A DNA stretch of 64,000 bases from Desulfotruncus arcticus DSM 17038 (GTDB taxonomy: Bacteria; Bacillota; Desulfotomaculia; Desulfotomaculales; Desulfallaceae). The stretch is from NCBI RefSeq assembly GCF_900113335.1, contig NZ_FOOX01000001.1, positions 62,001 through 126,000 on the forward strand, in the 5' to 3' direction. Both the position numbers and the translations under genes were made by a program. Below the pieces are notes generated by a model that worked only from the letters and a program-made list of their open reading frames with translations, had not been told where the DNA came from and did no database searches. Positions 26,017-34,328 of this stretch are shown piece after piece. How positions within the stretch are numbered: position 1 is the first letter of the stretch; each line of letters starts with the position of its first letter.

Positions 26017-26649
26017 GTGAGCGAAATTTATGATTTTCCATTTCGTAAAGTAGTGGCGGTTTCCGCTTCCGATGCTCCCACCCCCGGTGGCGGCAGCGTG
26101 TCGGCTCTGGTTGGCACTCTGGGAGTAGCCATGACTGCCATGGTCGGCAATCTGACCGTGGGTAAGCCCAAGTTTAAGGATGTTGAGCCTGAGGTAAAGG
26201 AAATTACCGGCGCGGCCTATTTCATTATCAACAAGCTGGAAAAACTGGTTTCAGCCGACATAGCAGCCTTCGGTAAATTTATGGATGTATTCCGCATGCC
26301 TAAAAATACCGATGAGGAAAAAGCCAAGCGGGAAGAAATGATGCAGAAGGCTTTAAAAACAGCTACCGACACCCCGATGGAAATTGCCAGGGCCCTGCTG
26401 GAAGCTTTGGAAATTACCGACCGCCTGGCCAAAATAGGCAACAAAATGGCCATCAGCGATGCGGGTGTTGCCGCGTACATCTGCGAAGCGGCTTTAAACT
26501 CTGTGCTGCTCAGCGCCGATATCAATATCCCCATGGTTAAGGATGAAGAATACGTTAATACTATCCTCGCCGAAAAAGAACAGCTGGTTAAAAGAGCCAG
26601 GGAACTAAAAGATAAGGCCGTTGCGGTTGTGCAGGAAAGAATGAAGTAA
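26017..26649 (+). CDS. Cyclodeaminase/cyclohydrolase family protein (FchA-like)
   Basis: This 210-residue, mostly helical protein has family motif VSASDAPTPGGGSVSALVGTLG. It resembles methenyl-THF cyclohydrolase FchA and formimino-THF cyclodeaminase. Its position after folD favours a role in one-carbon folate chemistry, as in acetogens and purine-degrading anaerobes. The start is GTG after AGGAGGT. Cyclohydrolase and cyclodeaminase activity cannot be told apart from sequence alone. Confidence 0.88.
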   Translation: MSEIYDFPFRKVVAVSASDAPTPGGGSVSALVGTLGVAMTAMVGNLTVGKPKFKDVEPEVKEITGAAYFIINKLEKLVSADIAAFGKFMDVFRMPKNTDEEKAKREEMMQKALKTATDTPMEIARALLEALEITDRLAKIGNKMAISDAGVAAYICEAALNSVLLSADINIPMVKDEEYVNTILAEKEQLVKRARELKDKAVAVVQERMK

Positions 26650-26665
26650 ATAAACTAACTTTAAG

Positions 26666-26689
26666 AAGGGGCTGCATAAGCCCCTTTTT
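26666..26689 (+). terminator. Rho-independent terminator
   Basis: AAGGGGCT / AGCCCCTT stem, 5-base loop, then TTTTT. It ends the xseA-folD-fchA group. Confidence 0.85.
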
Positions 26690-26711
26690 GTGTTATAGAA
26701 ATTTTTTTTAT

Positions 26712-26746
26712 TTGACTGGTAATTTACTTGACGGATTATATATAAT
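26712..26746 (+). promoter_or_regulatory. Candidate promoter of xseB-ispA
   Basis: TTGACT is followed after 18 bases by TTATAT within the run TTATATATAAT. It lies between the terminator and xseB. Confidence 0.4.
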
Positions 26747-26795
26747 AGTTAAAAAATAAACAAAACGGTTAAAATGGAGGTCTAAACTGGAGATA

Positions 26796-27026
26796 ATGGG
26801 TAATAACAAGGATGTATCTTTCGAAAAAGCTTTGGCCAGGCTTGAGGAACTGGTCAGTAAATTGGAGGAGGGAAACCTCCCGCTGGAGGAGTCGCTGAAG
26901 TTATTTGCCGAAGGCATTGAATTAACCAAGAAGTGTAGCCGGCAATTGGAAGCAGCCGAAAAACATATCAATATTTTGATTGAAGGCGGGGACGGTAAAC
27001 CTATGTTGCAGGAAGAGGATCTGTAA
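26796..27026 (+). CDS. xseB: Exonuclease VII small subunit
   Basis: This 76-residue helical protein has the family core SFEKALARLEELVSKLEEGNLPLEESLKLFAEGIELTKKC. Several copies bind one XseA. The ATG at 26796 has only a three-base gap to GGAG. A CTG at 26787, six bases after GGAGG, would give a three-residue longer protein and is a plausible alternative start. The stop overlaps the ispA ATG by one base. Confidence 0.93.
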   Translation: MGNNKDVSFEKALARLEELVSKLEEGNLPLEESLKLFAEGIELTKKCSRQLEAAEKHINILIEGGDGKPMLQEEDL

Positions 27027-27916
27027 TGGACTTTAAAACAGAGTTAGCCCGACGGGCCCTGGTAATCGACCAAGCTCTTAATCATTGCCTGCCTGCAGCC
27101 GATGCCCATCCTTCAATAATCCACGAGGCCATTCGGTACAGCATTTTCGCCGGAGGCAAGAGGTTAAGGCCTGCTCTGGTGATGGCGTCCGCCTGCGCTG
27201 TTGACGGAGATGAGAGCTTGGTTTTACCGGCAGCCTGCGCTGTGGAGGTGCTGCACACTTATTCACTGGTGCATGATGACCTGCCCGCCATGGATAATGA
27301 CGATTTGCGCCGGGGTAAGCCCACCAGTCACAAGAAATTTGGAGAAGCAATCGCTATTTTGGCAGGTGACTCAATGCTGACCATGGCTTTTGCATTGCTG
27401 GCCGGAATGGGTGCAACAGGCAGGGTGATGCCGGATAAGGTGGTGCAAGTTATATCCGAAGTAGCCCTTGCGGCCGGTACCTGCGGCTTGATTGGCGGAC
27501 AGGTAGTAGATCTTTTATCCAGCGAAAAAGAGATTGCGCAGCAGGAGTTAGAATACATCCATACCCATAAAACAGGAGCTCTGTACCGGGCCTCGGTTAG
27601 GGCCGGTGCTATCTTATCCGGTGCCTCCCCGGATCAAATTGCCAAACTTACTGCTTATGCAGATAACTTGGGGCTTGCTTTTCAAATCACCGATGATATT
27701 CTTGATATTGAAGGCGACGAGGAAAAATTAGGAAAACCGGTGGGCAGCGATAATATAAATAAAAAGGCAACTTACCCTGCGCTTTACGGGCTGGAAGAGT
27801 CCAGAAAGCTAGCCCGTGCAGCCGGGGACCGCGCCCTGGCTGCGCTGAATCCCTTTGGCGCTGAAGCGGAATTCCTGCGCTTGCTGGTTCAATTTGTGCT
27901 ATCGCGGGATAATTGA
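27026..27916 (+). CDS. ispA: Polyprenyl (farnesyl) diphosphate synthase
   Basis: This 296-residue isoprenoid synthase condenses IPP with allylic diphosphates. The first Asp-rich motif is VHDDLPAMDNDDLRRG and the second QITDDILDIEGD, with GGKRLRPALV upstream and the chain-length region typical of farnesyl synthases. It overlaps xseB. The OLE RNA region lies directly downstream, the known genomic setting for that RNA. Confidence 0.94.
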   Translation: MDFKTELARRALVIDQALNHCLPAADAHPSIIHEAIRYSIFAGGKRLRPALVMASACAVDGDESLVLPAACAVEVLHTYSLVHDDLPAMDNDDLRRGKPTSHKKFGEAIAILAGDSMLTMAFALLAGMGATGRVMPDKVVQVISEVALAAGTCGLIGGQVVDLLSSEKEIAQQELEYIHTHKTGALYRASVRAGAILSGASPDQIAKLTAYADNLGLAFQITDDILDIEGDEEKLGKPVGSDNINKKATYPALYGLEESRKLARAAGDRALAALNPFGAEAEFLRLLVQFVLSRDN

Positions 27917-28043
27917 AAGATATATTGACCTCGCTAATCCAACTAAACACAAGTGCGGCATAGAGTGGATCAGCAACAGCAGGCACCTATTCATAATTGA
28001 GCATAACCGGCCGTAATTGACTCATAGGAGCTATAAGCGGCGT

Positions 28044-28073
28044 TTGTTCTTACCACAGGTTTTGTGTTATAAT
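28044..28073 (+). promoter_or_regulatory. Sigma-A promoter of the OLE RNA
   Basis: TTGTTC and a perfect TATAAT are 18 bases apart. Transcription would start near 28080, about 17 bases before the first strand of the stem that closes the OLE RNA. Confidence 0.6.
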
Positions 28074-28079
28074 TTTGGA

Positions 28080-28690
28080 CTGAACAGTATTCTAAAGACA
28101 AGTAACGCAGTATCCTAGTCGGGAACCCTTTTTTGAAGGCGGGCCTAAAAATCCGTCAAGGGCACATCGATGAAGTTCCTGGTGCTGGCTGCTGACGCCC
28201 AGTTGGGGGTCGGTACTGGGAGTTAAGGGGGCGGGGCGACCTGCAATGGCATGTGGGCGTTGACCCTGCCCCCGTGGAGACCCAAGTGCGTGGGAAGTTG
28301 TCATTGGCAATTACTATGGCTTGGGTATAAACCTGCATGTGGTGAAAGCTGCGTGCAGTGTAGCCTGCCTTGAGTGGTGGCGGTGGAGGTCCATAGGGTG
28401 TGATATAATGCATGGGCCCATGCATTATATCACATGGGTTTAAACCGTCACTGCAAAAGAGGCTAAAAAAAGGTACTCCCGTAGAGGAAAACTCCTAGGC
28501 TGTCCGAAAAACGGGGCGGTATGGGGATTAAAGTGCGGACTAAGTGGTAATTCAGCCTCGAAAACGGCAACGTTTCGAAGTTTCGTTTAAAGGGAAACCG
28601 CCGGTATGGCGACAGCCGGTACGAAACTGGGAAAACCTGCTGGACCTAAGCCGCAACATTTACCCGTATCGCTGTTACTTGTCCTTTTAC
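28080..28690 (+). ncRNA. ole: OLE RNA (ornate large extremophilic RNA)
   Basis: This is a 797-base gap without a gene between ispA and the OapA gene, where OLE RNAs are known to lie. Structures seen directly: GACAAGTAAC (28097-28106) is the exact complement of GTTACTTGTC (28674-28683) and joins the two ends over 570 bases; GGGGGCGGGG (28227-28236) pairs with CCCTGCCCCC (28264-28273); a 36-nt perfect palindrome spans 28399-28434. The G-rich, ORF-free 3' part (GCCGGTATGGCGACAGCCGG) looks strongly structured. In Bacillus halodurans OLE RNA binds OapA at the membrane and affects tolerance of alcohol, cold and Mg2+ stress. Boundaries are set by promoter and closing stem; no covariance search was run. 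Confidence 0.88.
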
Positions 28691-28712
28691 ATATTCCTCT
28701 AACATAGATGGA

Positions 28713-29288
28713 GTGAATTTGTTGAGAAATAATAAATCCACCGTATCCATTAAGTTTGTTTTTGTTGTTGCTTTTATTTCCTTCAGTTTAGCTGCGCTGT
28801 TTTTTATGTTATCAGAGTTTTTATCACGTTCCATCAACAGCTTAACATTATCTTTTTTGTTTTTAGCTTTAATTATACTTTTGGGTATTTCTTCAGATAT
28901 CGTCGGCACTTCAGTTGCAGCAGCTGAAGAAGCGCCTTTTCACGCCAAAGCGTCAAAACGGGTAGCGGGAGCCAGGGAAGGTGTGTTTTTAATTCGCAAC
29001 GCCGACCGGGTGGCAAATATTGCCAATGATGTTGTCGGCGACATTGCGGGCACCGTTAGCGGGGCGCTGGGTATAGCGCTGGTAATTAAAATAATTAGTA
29101 TCTGGCCTGACACAAATAGATTTATTTTGAATATGATAATCACAGCGTTTATCGCGGCTTTTACTGTCGGGGGCAAGGCTTATGGCAAAAAGATTGCAAT
29201 TAGCCGGGCAAATGATGTGATTTTTTTTGTGGGTAGAATTATTGCAGTATTCAGCGGTATAACCGGGATCAAGCTGGTTAAAAAATAG
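28713..29288 (+). CDS. oapA: OLE-associated protein OapA (membrane protein)
   Basis: This protein of about 190 residues has four to five membrane helices (about 12-32, 38-58, 113-132, 138-156, 170-187). The middle contains a positively charged cytoplasmic segment (HAKASKRVAGAREGVFLIRNADRV) and the DVVGD motif matching the DxxxD of OapA. OapA binds OLE RNA and localises it to the membrane; the family is also labelled Mg2+/Co2+ transporter CorB-like. The start may be GTG 28713 or TTG 28722. It lies just after the OLE RNA and before dxs, as in other OLE genomes. Confidence 0.85.
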   Translation: MNLLRNNKSTVSIKFVFVVAFISFSLAALFFMLSEFLSRSINSLTLSFLFLALIILLGISSDIVGTSVAAAEEAPFHAKASKRVAGAREGVFLIRNADRVANIANDVVGDIAGTVSGALGIALVIKIISIWPDTNRFILNMIITAFIAAFTVGGKAYGKKIAISRANDVIFFVGRIIAVFSGITGIKLVKK

Positions 29289-29293
29289 TAAAA

Positions 29294-29386
29294 GCAGGAG
29301 TCAGGAGACAGAAGTCAGGAGAAAGAATATGAATGGTTTATCGTCTTGTAATATTCTGAATTCTGACTCCTGACTTCTGAATACTT
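29294..29386. repeat. Heptad-arm inverted repeat, copy c
   Basis: The left arm is CAGGAGTCAGGAGACAG, the right arm CTGAATTCTGACTCCTGACT, and the core ATGGTTTATCGTCTTGTAAT. It fills the oapA-dxs gap. Confidence 0.8.
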
Positions 29387-29404
29387 GAATGAGTAGGTGG
29401 AACT

Positions 29405-31300
29405 TTGGGCAAATATTTAGATCAAATCAATGCACCCAAAGATATTAAATCTTTAACGCTGGCACAACTTGATAAACTTGCATCGGAAATCAGAGAAGAA
29501 ATAATTACCACTGTTGCCCATAACGGCGGGCACCTGGCGCCCAATTTGGGTGTAGTTGAACTAACTCTGGCGCTGCACTATGTTTTTCGTACTCCCGTGG
29601 ACAAAATAATTTGGGATGTAGGGCACCAGTGTTATGGTCATAAATTGATTACCGGGCGGCGGGAACAATTCAATACCCTCCGCAGGTATGGCGGGCTCAG
29701 CGGTTTTCCCCGGCCGGATGAAAGCGAGCACGATGCTTTTGCCACAGGGCACAGCAGCACCTCTATATCAGCCGCCCTGGGTATGGCTCTGGCCAGGGAT
29801 TATAAGCGCGAAAACAGCTCGGTCGTGGCGGTAATAGGTGACGGGGCCATGACCGGCGGCATGGCCTTTGAGGCGCTCAATCATGCCGGACATCTTAAAA
29901 CAGATTTAATCGTGGTATTAAACGACAATGAAATGAGCATTTCGCACAATGTGGGCGCTATGTCCGGTTATCTGAGCCGGATCAGAACAGACCCTAAATA
30001 TTCCAAAAGTAAAGATGAGATAGAGCAATTGCTGCGTAGAATACCTTCTATCGGTTCCACCGTGTTAAAAGTGGCGGAACGCCTTAAGGACGGTTTAAAA
30101 TACCTGATGGTGCCCGGGATGATTTTTGAAGAGTTGGGCTTCACCTACCTTGGCCCGATAGACGGGCATAACATCGGGCCGATGTTGGTTACCTTGGAGC
30201 AGGCCAAGAATCTTGGCGGTCCTGTTTTGGTGCATGTAATTACGGAAAAAGGCCGGGGCTACGGGCCGGCGGTGCAAAAAGCCGATAAATTTCACGGCAT
30301 CGGCCCCTTTGATATTGACTCCGGAGATTGTCTGAAAAAAAGTGACGTCAGTACGTATACGGAAGTGTTTGGGAACACCCTTACCCGGCTGGCCGGGGAC
30401 AATCCTGATATTATAGCCATAACAGCGGCGATGTGCAGCGGTACGGGACTAAGCGATTTTGCCCAAAAATTCCCAAAACGCTTTTTTGATGTGGGCATTG
30501 CCGAACAGCACGCTGTGACTATGGCTGCAGGGATAGCCAAATCGGGACTGCGACCGGTGGTGGCTGTTTATTCAACCTTTTTGCAAAGGGCTTATGATCA
30601 AATCATTCACGATGTGTGTCTGCAAAATTTACCTGTAGTCTTTGCCGTAGACCGTGGTGGCATCGTAGGAGACGATGGGCCTACTCATCATGGTGTATTT
30701 GACTATTCTTTTCTGCGGTCCATTCCCAATATCACTATAATGGCGCCGGCTGATGAGAATGAATTGCAGCACATGCTGTTTACAGCGATTAAGCAGAACG
30801 GTCCCTGTGCTTTGCGTTACCCGCGCGGTACCGGTGTGGGCGTGGTGCTGGACGCGGTGCCCGCCCCAATAACCGTTGGTGAGGCGGAAGTGATTACCGA
30901 AGGCAAGGACATAACATTGCTGGCCGTGGGGAATATGGTGCAAGTTGCCCGCAAGGCCGGAGTTATGCTGAAAGAGCAAGGTATTCTTGCTACAGTGATT
31001 AACGCCAGGTTTGTAAAACCCCTGGATGAAAACTGCATTATCAAACACGCAATGCGAACCGGCCGGGTTATTACCATTGAGGAGAATGTTCTGGCCGGAG
31101 GTTTTGGGGCGGCGGTGCTGGAGCTATTGCAAGCTGCTGGCTATACCGGGATACAGGTTAAGAGTATAGGTATTCCGGATGATTTTGTTGAACACGGTAC
31201 ACAGTCTGAGTTGCGCCGGAAATACGGGTTAATACCGGAGAATGTTGTGGACACAGCCTTGTCAATGATTAACCGGCGCAAAATTAAAGGTATAAAATAG
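29405..31300 (+). CDS. dxs: 1-deoxy-D-xylulose-5-phosphate synthase
   Basis: This 631-residue thiamine-diphosphate enzyme is the first step of the MEP isoprenoid pathway (pyruvate + glyceraldehyde-3-P). Signatures: [34 protein letters not shown], ThDP site [18 protein letters not shown] ... [36 protein letters not shown]. The start is TTG after GTAGGTGGAAC. ispA and dxs flank the OLE locus, so isoprenoid genes surround it. Confidence 0.97.
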   Translation: MGKYLDQINAPKDIKSLTLAQLDKLASEIREEIITTVAHNGGHLAPNLGVVELTLALHYVFRTPVDKIIWDVGHQCYGHKLITGRREQFNTLRRYGGLSGFPRPDESEHDAFATGHSSTSISAALGMALARDYKRENSSVVAVIGDGAMTGGMAFEALNHAGHLKTDLIVVLNDNEMSISHNVGAMSGYLSRIRTDPKYSKSKDEIEQLLRRIPSIGSTVLKVAERLKDGLKYLMVPGMIFEELGFTYLGPIDGHNIGPMLVTLEQAKNLGGPVLVHVITEKGRGYGPAVQKADKFHGIGPFDIDSGDCLKKSDVSTYTEVFGNTLTRLAGDNPDIIAITAAMCSGTGLSDFAQKFPKRFFDVGIAEQHAVTMAAGIAKSGLRPVVAVYSTFLQRAYDQIIHDVCLQNLPVVFAVDRGGIVGDDGPTHHGVFDYSFLRSIPNITIMAPADENELQHMLFTAIKQNGPCALRYPRGTGVGVVLDAVPAPITVGEAEVITEGKDITLLAVGNMVQVARKAGVMLKEQGILATVINARFVKPLDENCIIKHAMRTGRVITIEENVLAGGFGAAVLELLQAAGYTGIQVKSIGIPDDFVEHGTQSELRRKYGLIPENVVDTALSMINRRKIKGIK

Positions 31301-31326
31301 CCGGTTTATTGGAGGAACCTAAAGTT

Positions 31327-32145
31327 GTGACGGAGAAGAAAAGAATAGATCTGGTGCTTGTGGAAAAAGGTTTTTTTCCAAGCCGGGAGCAGGCCCGGGC
31401 TGCAATTATGGCCGGTGAAGTAACAATTAACGGCATGCCGGTGGATAAACCGGGTCAAAAGGTAACTGCAGACCCGGACATAACCGTGCGCGCCAAATTG
31501 CGCTATGTGAGCCGGGGCGGGCTTAAATTAGAAAAAGCACTGCAAGTTTTTGCGATCAACCTGCAGGGGAGAGTAATCCTTGATATAGGCGCTTCCACTG
31601 GAGGGTTTACTGATTGTGCCCTGCAAAACGGAGCCCGGTACGTTTATGCAGTTGATGTCGGCTATGGTCAGATAGCCTGGTCCCTGCGCAATGATCCCAG
31701 AGTTGGTGTACTTGAGCGAACAAACATCCGGTATCTGGAAAAAGATGTTTTTAAATCCGGAATGCCGGATTTTATTACTATAGACGTTTCTTTTATTTCA
31801 CTGTGTCTTGTTTTGCCACGGGCAGATTTTTTATTGGGCAATTACGAGGGCGTTGCCCTGGTGAAACCCCAGTTTGAGGCCGGCCGGGAAAAAGTCGGTA
31901 AAAAAGGCGTGGTAAAAGATCCGGCAGTCCACAGGGACGTGTTAAAAAAGGTCATTAACTGCCTTGTAGAGCTCAACTGCTCCGTTTTAGGACTGGACTA
32001 CTCTCCGGTAAAGGGACCGGAAGGTAATATAGAATATCTGCTGCATTTTCAAAAAGGTGGACAAGCTGTTGGGGACAATCAAGAATTGATTGATGCGGTG
32101 GTGCAAGCGGCCAACAACAACCTTGATCTCGTTAACCGCCGCTAA
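31327..32145 (+). CDS. tlyA: TlyA family rRNA 2'-O-methyltransferase/hemolysin-like protein
   Basis: The protein has about 272 residues, with an N-terminal S4 RNA-binding domain (RIDLVLVEKGFFPSREQARAAIMAGEVTING) and an FtsJ/RrmJ methyltransferase domain (VILDIGASTGGFTDCALQNGA; DFITIDVSFISL; ALVKPQFEAGRE). It is the yqxC equivalent between dxs and argR. GTG 31327 with GGAGG upstream is preferred over TTG 31309, which overlaps that site. The final residues and the stop codon are read from repeat element E3, so the native C-terminus has been replaced. Confidence 0.93.
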   Translation: MTEKKRIDLVLVEKGFFPSREQARAAIMAGEVTINGMPVDKPGQKVTADPDITVRAKLRYVSRGGLKLEKALQVFAINLQGRVILDIGASTGGFTDCALQNGARYVYAVDVGYGQIAWSLRNDPRVGVLERTNIRYLEKDVFKSGMPDFITIDVSFISLCLVLPRADFLLGNYEGVALVKPQFEAGREKVGKKGVVKDPAVHRDVLKKVINCLVELNCSVLGLDYSPVKGPEGNIEYLLHFQKGGQAVGDNQELIDAVVQAANNNLDLVNRR

Positions 32146-32159
32146 GACTCACGCCTCGC

Positions 32160-32223
32160 ATAAGGAAAGGGGACACACCTGCTGAAGCTTGGGTATTTCT
32201 CTGGGGACAGGAATGTCCCCAAC
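32160..32223. repeat. REP-like palindrome nested in E3 (first)
   Basis: TAAGGAAAGGGGACACACCT on the left, GGAATGTCCCCAAC on the right. GGGGACA pairs with TGTCCCC. It is inserted in the loop of hairpin 1. Confidence 0.7.
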
Positions 32224-32274
32224 TAATGGAGTTAAGCGGCGATAAACTCGAAATAAGTGCGACTAAGGTTTATC

Positions 32275-32333
32275 GGTCAGGGGACACACCTCTGCTTATG
32301 GGTCAAATTTTTGGGTCGAGGAATGTCCCCAAC
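32275..32333. repeat. REP-like palindrome nested in E3 (second)
   Basis: GGGGACACACCTCTGCTTAT on the left, GAGGAATGTCCCCAAC on the right. It is inserted in the left arm of hairpin 2. The middle is almost identical to the REP inside E4. Confidence 0.7.
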
Positions 32334-32412
32334 GTGTGGGTCAAAACCCCACCTGAACCAAGTCTTCTTTATTGATCCTGGGCTTATAGCGCTTTTTACG
32401 GAGGGCAATCGT

Positions 32413-33282
32413 TTGAAAACAATTGGCTTGTTATCCAACCTGGAAAAGGATAAAATAGCGCCCCTGGTGGATGAAATATGCAACTGGTTGGGAAACCAGG
32501 GCATTACTTTGCTCAAAGACGAGAAAAGTGCCTGCGGCACTGCGACGGGTACTTTTGTTTGTACCCGCCGGGAAATGGTTGAACGGGCCGATTGCCTGAT
32601 TGTACTTGGCGGAGACGGTACTTTGCTGCATAGTGCCAGGCTGGCGGCACCTCTGGGTGTGCCAATTTTCGGTGTTAACCTGGGGCGGCTCGGTTTTTTG
32701 ACCGAAGTTGATAAACCGCACATTCATCTGGCCCTGGAGAGGTTATTGGCCGGCCAGTATACCATTGAAGAACGAATGATGTTGGAGGCCGGCGTAATCA
32801 GGGAAGGACAAACTTATGAGCCTGTGACCGGATTAAACGATGCTGTAATTACCAAAGGGGGCTTTGCCCGGTTAATTGTTTTAGATACTTTCGTGGACGG
32901 GCAGCATTTTAATACCTACCATGCAGACGGAGTAATTGTGGCTACACCTACCGGCTCTACCGCTTACTCGTTATCGGCCGGAGGCCCGCTGGTGGTGCCG
33001 GATCTCGATTTAATGGTTGTTACTCCAATTTGCCCCCATGCCCTTTGGGCCAGGCCGCTGGTTATTGCCGCGGGCAGTGAGGTTAGTGTGACACTGCTTT
33101 CCAGGCAGGGCGAGGTAATGCTTACTATGGACGGACAGCATGGAATGCGGCTTAACTATGGTGATGTGATCAAAGTTAGAAGGGCTGAGCACCGGGCCAG
33201 GTTTATTAAACTGAATAATCGGACATTTTTCAATATCCTCAGAGAAAAATTAAAAGAAGGGGACGGAAAAAATGAAGTGTAA
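32413..33282 (+). CDS. nadK: NAD kinase
   Basis: This 289-residue enzyme makes NADP from NAD with ATP. Motifs: LGGDGTLLHSARL (GGDGT loop with catalytic Asp), FGVNLGRLGFLTE, LNDAVITKG, DGVIVATPTGSTAYSLSAGGP. TTG 32413 is the start: GGAGGG lies just before it, and the first residues KTIGLLSN match family N-termini. The open frame running back to 32257 is repeat sequence. It overlaps the next gene by 11 bases. Confidence 0.94.
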   Translation: MKTIGLLSNLEKDKIAPLVDEICNWLGNQGITLLKDEKSACGTATGTFVCTRREMVERADCLIVLGGDGTLLHSARLAAPLGVPIFGVNLGRLGFLTEVDKPHIHLALERLLAGQYTIEERMMLEAGVIREGQTYEPVTGLNDAVITKGGFARLIVLDTFVDGQHFNTYHADGVIVATPTGSTAYSLSAGGPLVVPDLDLMVVTPICPHALWARPLVIAAGSEVSVTLLSRQGEVMLTMDGQHGMRLNYGDVIKVRRAEHRARFIKLNNRTFFNILREKLKEGDGKNEV

Positions 33283-33886
33283 TTTACCCGTTCACTTCAC
33301 GGGTGTTCATGGCAATGCCGTCCTTTTGGCGCAGAAGTTTCTTGCTGAAGTGCTGCAGGAGGGCTGCTGTGCTGTAGACGCCACCGCCGGCAACGGAAAT
33401 GATACACTTTTTCTGGCCAATTGCGTTGGCCAGACAGGAAAGGTTTACTCCTTTGACATCCAGCCTTCCGCACTGGAGCAAACAGCTGCGTTATTAAAAG
33501 AAAACGGGCTGCTGGAACGGGTGCAGCTGATCCAGGCCGGTCACGAAAATATGGAAAAATACATCAAAGAAGTTTTAAGGGCGGTAATTTTTAACCTGGG
33601 CTATTTGCCCGGCGGGGACCATGCCATGGCAACCAAACCGGAAACTACCATCAAAGCCGTTGAAGCGGCATTAAGGAAACTGGAACCGGGAGGTAGAATA
33701 AGTATAGTTACATATACCGGACATGCCGGTGCCGTGGAAGAAAGCCGGGCGCTGGAGGAACTGGCGGCAGGGCTTGATCCTAAGGTTTACGGGGTTTTGA
33801 AATTATCATTTATTAATCGCTCCGCCTTGGCTCCATATCTAGTTTTGGTTGAGAGGAAGGTAACATATGAAAACCTGGCGTCATAA
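33272..33886 (+). CDS. mnmM: Class I SAM methyltransferase, MnmM/YtqB family
   Basis: The protein has 204 residues, with SAM-binding motif [15 protein letters not shown] and family blocks [11 protein letters not shown] and [14 protein letters not shown]. YtqB/MnmM is the tRNA methyltransferase that finishes the 5-methylaminomethyl-2-thiouridine wobble modification in Gram-positives that lack bifunctional MnmC; this assignment rests on family motifs. It overlaps nadK upstream and argR downstream by 20 bases, so translation is tightly coupled. Confidence 0.85.
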   Translation: MKCNLPVHFTGVHGNAVLLAQKFLAEVLQEGCCAVDATAGNGNDTLFLANCVGQTGKVYSFDIQPSALEQTAALLKENGLLERVQLIQAGHENMEKYIKEVLRAVIFNLGYLPGGDHAMATKPETTIKAVEAALRKLEPGGRISIVTYTGHAGAVEESRALEELAAGLDPKVYGVLKLSFINRSALAPYLVLVERKVTYENLAS

Positions 33887-34322
33887 AAAAATCCTGGAAG
33901 TTATCAAGGATAATGACATCAGCACCCAGGAAGGGTTGGTAGAATCCCTGCGGGAAGCCGGGTTTGCAGTTACCCAGGCTACAATTTCCAGGGATATTAA
34001 GGAACTGGGACTAATTAAAATCCCCGGCAGTTCGGGCATTTCACGTTATGCCGTGGCGGGCGAGCCAGTAAACCCAAGAAATGAAGACCGGATAAAAAGA
34101 TTTTTCAGGGATTCGGTGGTGTCTCTGGATAACAGCGAAAATTTGATTATCATCAAAACTTTACCAGGGGAGGCCCAGGGTGTGGCTTCTGCTATCGATA
34201 ATTCAGGCTGGCCGGAAATAATCGGGACAGTGGCCGGTGACGATACCATTTTAATCGTAATCAAACCTAAAAAGATGACCCACTCTGTGATGAAAAAGTT
34301 TGCCGCCTTAACCGGGAGGTGA
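33867..34322 (+). CDS. argR: Arginine repressor
   Basis: This 151-residue regulator has an N-terminal winged helix ([38 protein letters not shown]) and a C-terminal hexamerising arginine-binding domain ([15 protein letters not shown]). It is ArgR/AhrC, the arginine sensor that controls arginine genes. The position before recN is conserved across Firmicutes. No ARG box was recognised nearby. Confidence 0.95.
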   Translation: MKTWRHKKILEVIKDNDISTQEGLVESLREAGFAVTQATISRDIKELGLIKIPGSSGISRYAVAGEPVNPRNEDRIKRFFRDSVVSLDNSENLIIIKTLPGEAQGVASAIDNSGWPEIIGTVAGDDTILIVIKPKKMTHSVMKKFAALTGR

Positions 34323-34328
34323 TCACGA

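Larger units (their letters stand above)
32124..32373 (+). repeat. Two-hairpin dispersed element, copy E3, with two nested REP insertions
   Basis: It has the same start (TGATCTCGTTAACCGCCGCT), linker CGAAATAAGTGCGACTAAG (about 32248-32266) and end (AAGTCTTCTTTATT) as E2. Hairpin 1 is split in its loop by REP 32160-32223, and hairpin 2 in its left arm by REP 32275-32333. Length is 250 instead of about 125. It overlaps the tlyA 3' end and separates it from nadK. Confidence 0.82.

Noticed and set aside
28156-28425. Short minus-strand open frames in the ispA-oapA gap
   Set aside because: They cover the structured OLE RNA region and have no ribosome sites or family features.
32257-32412. Upstream extension of nadK to 32257
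   Set aside because: The extra 52 residues are encoded by repeat E3 and its REP, and TTG 32413 has a proper ribosome site.
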